A stretch of DNA of 64,000 nucleotides from Corynebacterium curieae. GTDB taxonomy: Bacteria > Actinomycetota > Actinomycetes > Mycobacteriales > Mycobacteriaceae. How positions within the stretch are numbered: the stretch's first letter is position 1; each line of letters starts with the position of its first letter. The translations under genes and the position numbers were made by a program. The notes under the pieces are model-generated. The model saw only the letters and a program-made list of their open reading frames with translations, ran no database searches and was not told the DNA's origin. Location of the stretch: the NCBI RefSeq assembly GCF_027570035.1, contig NZ_JAKMUU010000001.1:846136-910135 (forward strand), given 5' to 3'. This document shows, piece after piece, positions 63,039 through 64,000 of the stretch.

Positions 63039-63767
63039 TTAGCCCTCAATCTCCGCCATTACTTGGTGAATGGCCTCCATCGTTGGATTGTGCAACTCGT
63101 TCACAAGCTTTCCATCAGCAAGGAAAACCACACGGTCAGCGTACGACGCTGCCTTGGCATCATGCGTCACGATGACCACAGTCTGATCGTCCTTATCTAC
63201 AGCGGTGCGAAGAATATCAAGCACCTCAGCCGAAGAGTTGGAGTCCAGATTGCCGGTGGGCTCATCGCCAAAAATGATTTCCGGACGAGAAACCAAAGCG
63301 CGAGCACAGGCCACGCGCTGCTGCTGACCGCCGGACAGTTCAGCCGGGCGGTGCTCCAAGCGCTCCGCTAGGCCCAGCCTGCGAGTAACCTCTTCAAACC
63401 ATTGCTTGTCGACATCCTTGCCCGCAATGTCCGTTGGCAGCGTAATGTTTTCCGCGGCGGTCAGGGTCGGCACTAGATTAAAAGACTGGAAAATGAATCC
63501 TAGGCGATCACGACGAAGCGCCGTAATATCTTTGTCATTAAGCGCAGACATATCGGTTTCGCCGATAAATGCCGAGCCGGAAGTCGCCGAATCCAGACCA
63601 GCCATGGTGTGCATCAGCGTCGACTTACCAGAGCCCGATGGGCCCATAATCGCAGTGAATTCGTTCTTTCCGAATTCAATGGATACGTGGTCCAAGGCAA
63701 TAACGGCTGTGTCATCGCTTCCGTATTGCTTAAACAAGTCAACGGCGCGTGCCGCAGCATTAGTCAT
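63039..63767 (-). CDS. MacB/LolD-type ABC transporter ATP-binding protein
   Basis: 242 residues. Walker A MGPSGSGKSTLMHTMAGL, Q-loop FIFQSFNLVPTLTA, signature ELSGGQQQRVACARALV, Walker B IIFGDEPTGNLDS, His switch VIVTHDAKAASYADR. Partner of the permease that follows. AAGGAGA lies 9 nt before the ATG. No two-component regulator is visible next to it. Confidence 0.93.
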   Translation of the reverse strand: MTNAAARAVDLFKQYGSDDTAVIALDHVSIEFGKNEFTAIMGPSGSGKSTLMHTMAGLDSATSGSAFIGETDMSALNDKDITALRRDRLGFIFQSFNLVPTLTAAENITLPTDIAGKDVDKQWFEEVTRRLGLAERLEHRPAELSGGQQQRVACARALVSRPEIIFGDEPTGNLDSNSSAEVLDILRTAVDKDDQTVVIVTHDAKAASYADRVVFLADGKLVNELHNPTMEAIHQVMAEIEG

Positions 63768-63922
63768 GAGACAAATTCTCCTTGTAAATGGGAAATTACC
63801 TCTTTTAGTCTAGCGACCGTAATCTCAGGCCAACATCATCCCAGAGGAGGAAACCGGCATGCCAGAGCGCGGCATGACCGTTTGCTCGGTCATGCTTCGT
63901 AGGTTCAGGCCACTCCCTAGCC
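63768..63922. other. Intergenic stretch with a 9-bp hairpin
   Basis: No gene seen. GCATGACCG and CGGTCATGC at 63872-63895 form a perfect 9-bp stem with a 6-nt loop, possibly the end of the transcript from the partial minus-strand frame beyond 63923. Confidence 0.4.
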
Positions 63923-64000
63923 CTACCTTCTATCAGCCCGCTTTTTAGAAAGCTCGAGGTATTGTGCCCAGGTGTGGTTCCAGTGGGTTTGGTGTGTGGT
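63923..64000 (-). CDS. C-terminal end of an unidentified minus-strand gene (cut by window edge)
   Basis: Only the last 25 codons are present, reading WNHTWAQYLELSKKRADRR before a TAG stop. It is basic and aromatic-rich and could be the tail of a transposase or other DNA-binding protein, but I cannot identify it. No terminal inverted repeat is recognisable in the window. Confidence 0.3.
   Translation of the reverse strand, partial: TTHQTHWNHTWAQYLELSKKRADRR

Overview
The window is a piece of an actinobacterial chromosome, almost certainly a Corynebacterium. The gene order serB, ctaD, nrdF, gntR1-like regulator, nrdE, nrdI, nrdH is the one known from C. glutamicum. The run dinG, pncB, clpS, DUF2017, P1 peptidase, rhomboid, murI, MBL hydrolase, rph, rdgB matches the order in corynebacteria and mycobacteria. 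GC content is high, GTG starts are common, and many genes have a TANNNT -10 box exactly 6-7 nt before the start codon, as in leaderless actinobacterial transcripts. A pyruvate formate-lyase operon and a secreted lipase suggest a host-associated species able to ferment; the species itself cannot be named from the sequence.

Layout. 1-8.2 kb: partial CopD-type copper/oxidase-assembly protein, divergent LysR regulator, tRNA-Arg, SDR oxidoreductase, alanine symporter, oligoribonuclease, tRNA-His, flavin monooxygenase, L,D-transpeptidase, tRNA-Lys. 8.2-12.9 kb: iron-siderophore type ABC uptake operon behind two candidate DtxR boxes, glutaminase with STAS domain, DUF3618 protein. 12.9-18.4 kb: Bcp peroxiredoxin, a gene-poor stretch with two perfect DnaA boxes and a decayed frame, HNH endonuclease, bioA-bioD, divergent POT transporter. 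18.2-26.3 kb: SPFH protein with a small CTG-initiated frame behind it, the operon pflB - separate glycyl-radical domain - pflA - hydrolase, and an NCS2 nucleobase permease fused to an OHCU-decarboxylase-like domain. 26.3-38.6 kb: housekeeping cluster (RdgB, RNase PH, MurI, rhomboid, ClpS, PncB, DinG, SerB). 38.7-45.6 kb: cytochrome oxidase subunit I and class Ib ribonucleotide reductase. 45.9-54.7 kb: secreted lipase, zinc-independent L36, sugar permease, NadE, fructosamine kinase, thioredoxin-reductase-like protein, tRNA-Ala, DsbA/MauE pair, phosphoglucomutase. 54.8-64 kb: second alanine symporter, two fluoride channels, an aminoacyl-lipid hydrolase/synthase pair, a MacB-type ABC exporter, and the tail of an unidentified gene at the edge.

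The most unusual items are: (1) a pyruvate formate-lyase split in two, where the 695-residue core keeps the active Cys-Cys but lacks the glycyl-radical domain, which is a separate 83-residue gene next door; (2) the NCS2 permease with a C-terminal OHCU decarboxylase fold in which the expected catalytic His aligns with Tyr; (3) a small gene on a CTG start with well-placed ribosome site; (4) convergent genes that repeatedly share or abut their stop codons. I saw no rRNA genes, prophage or CRISPR array.
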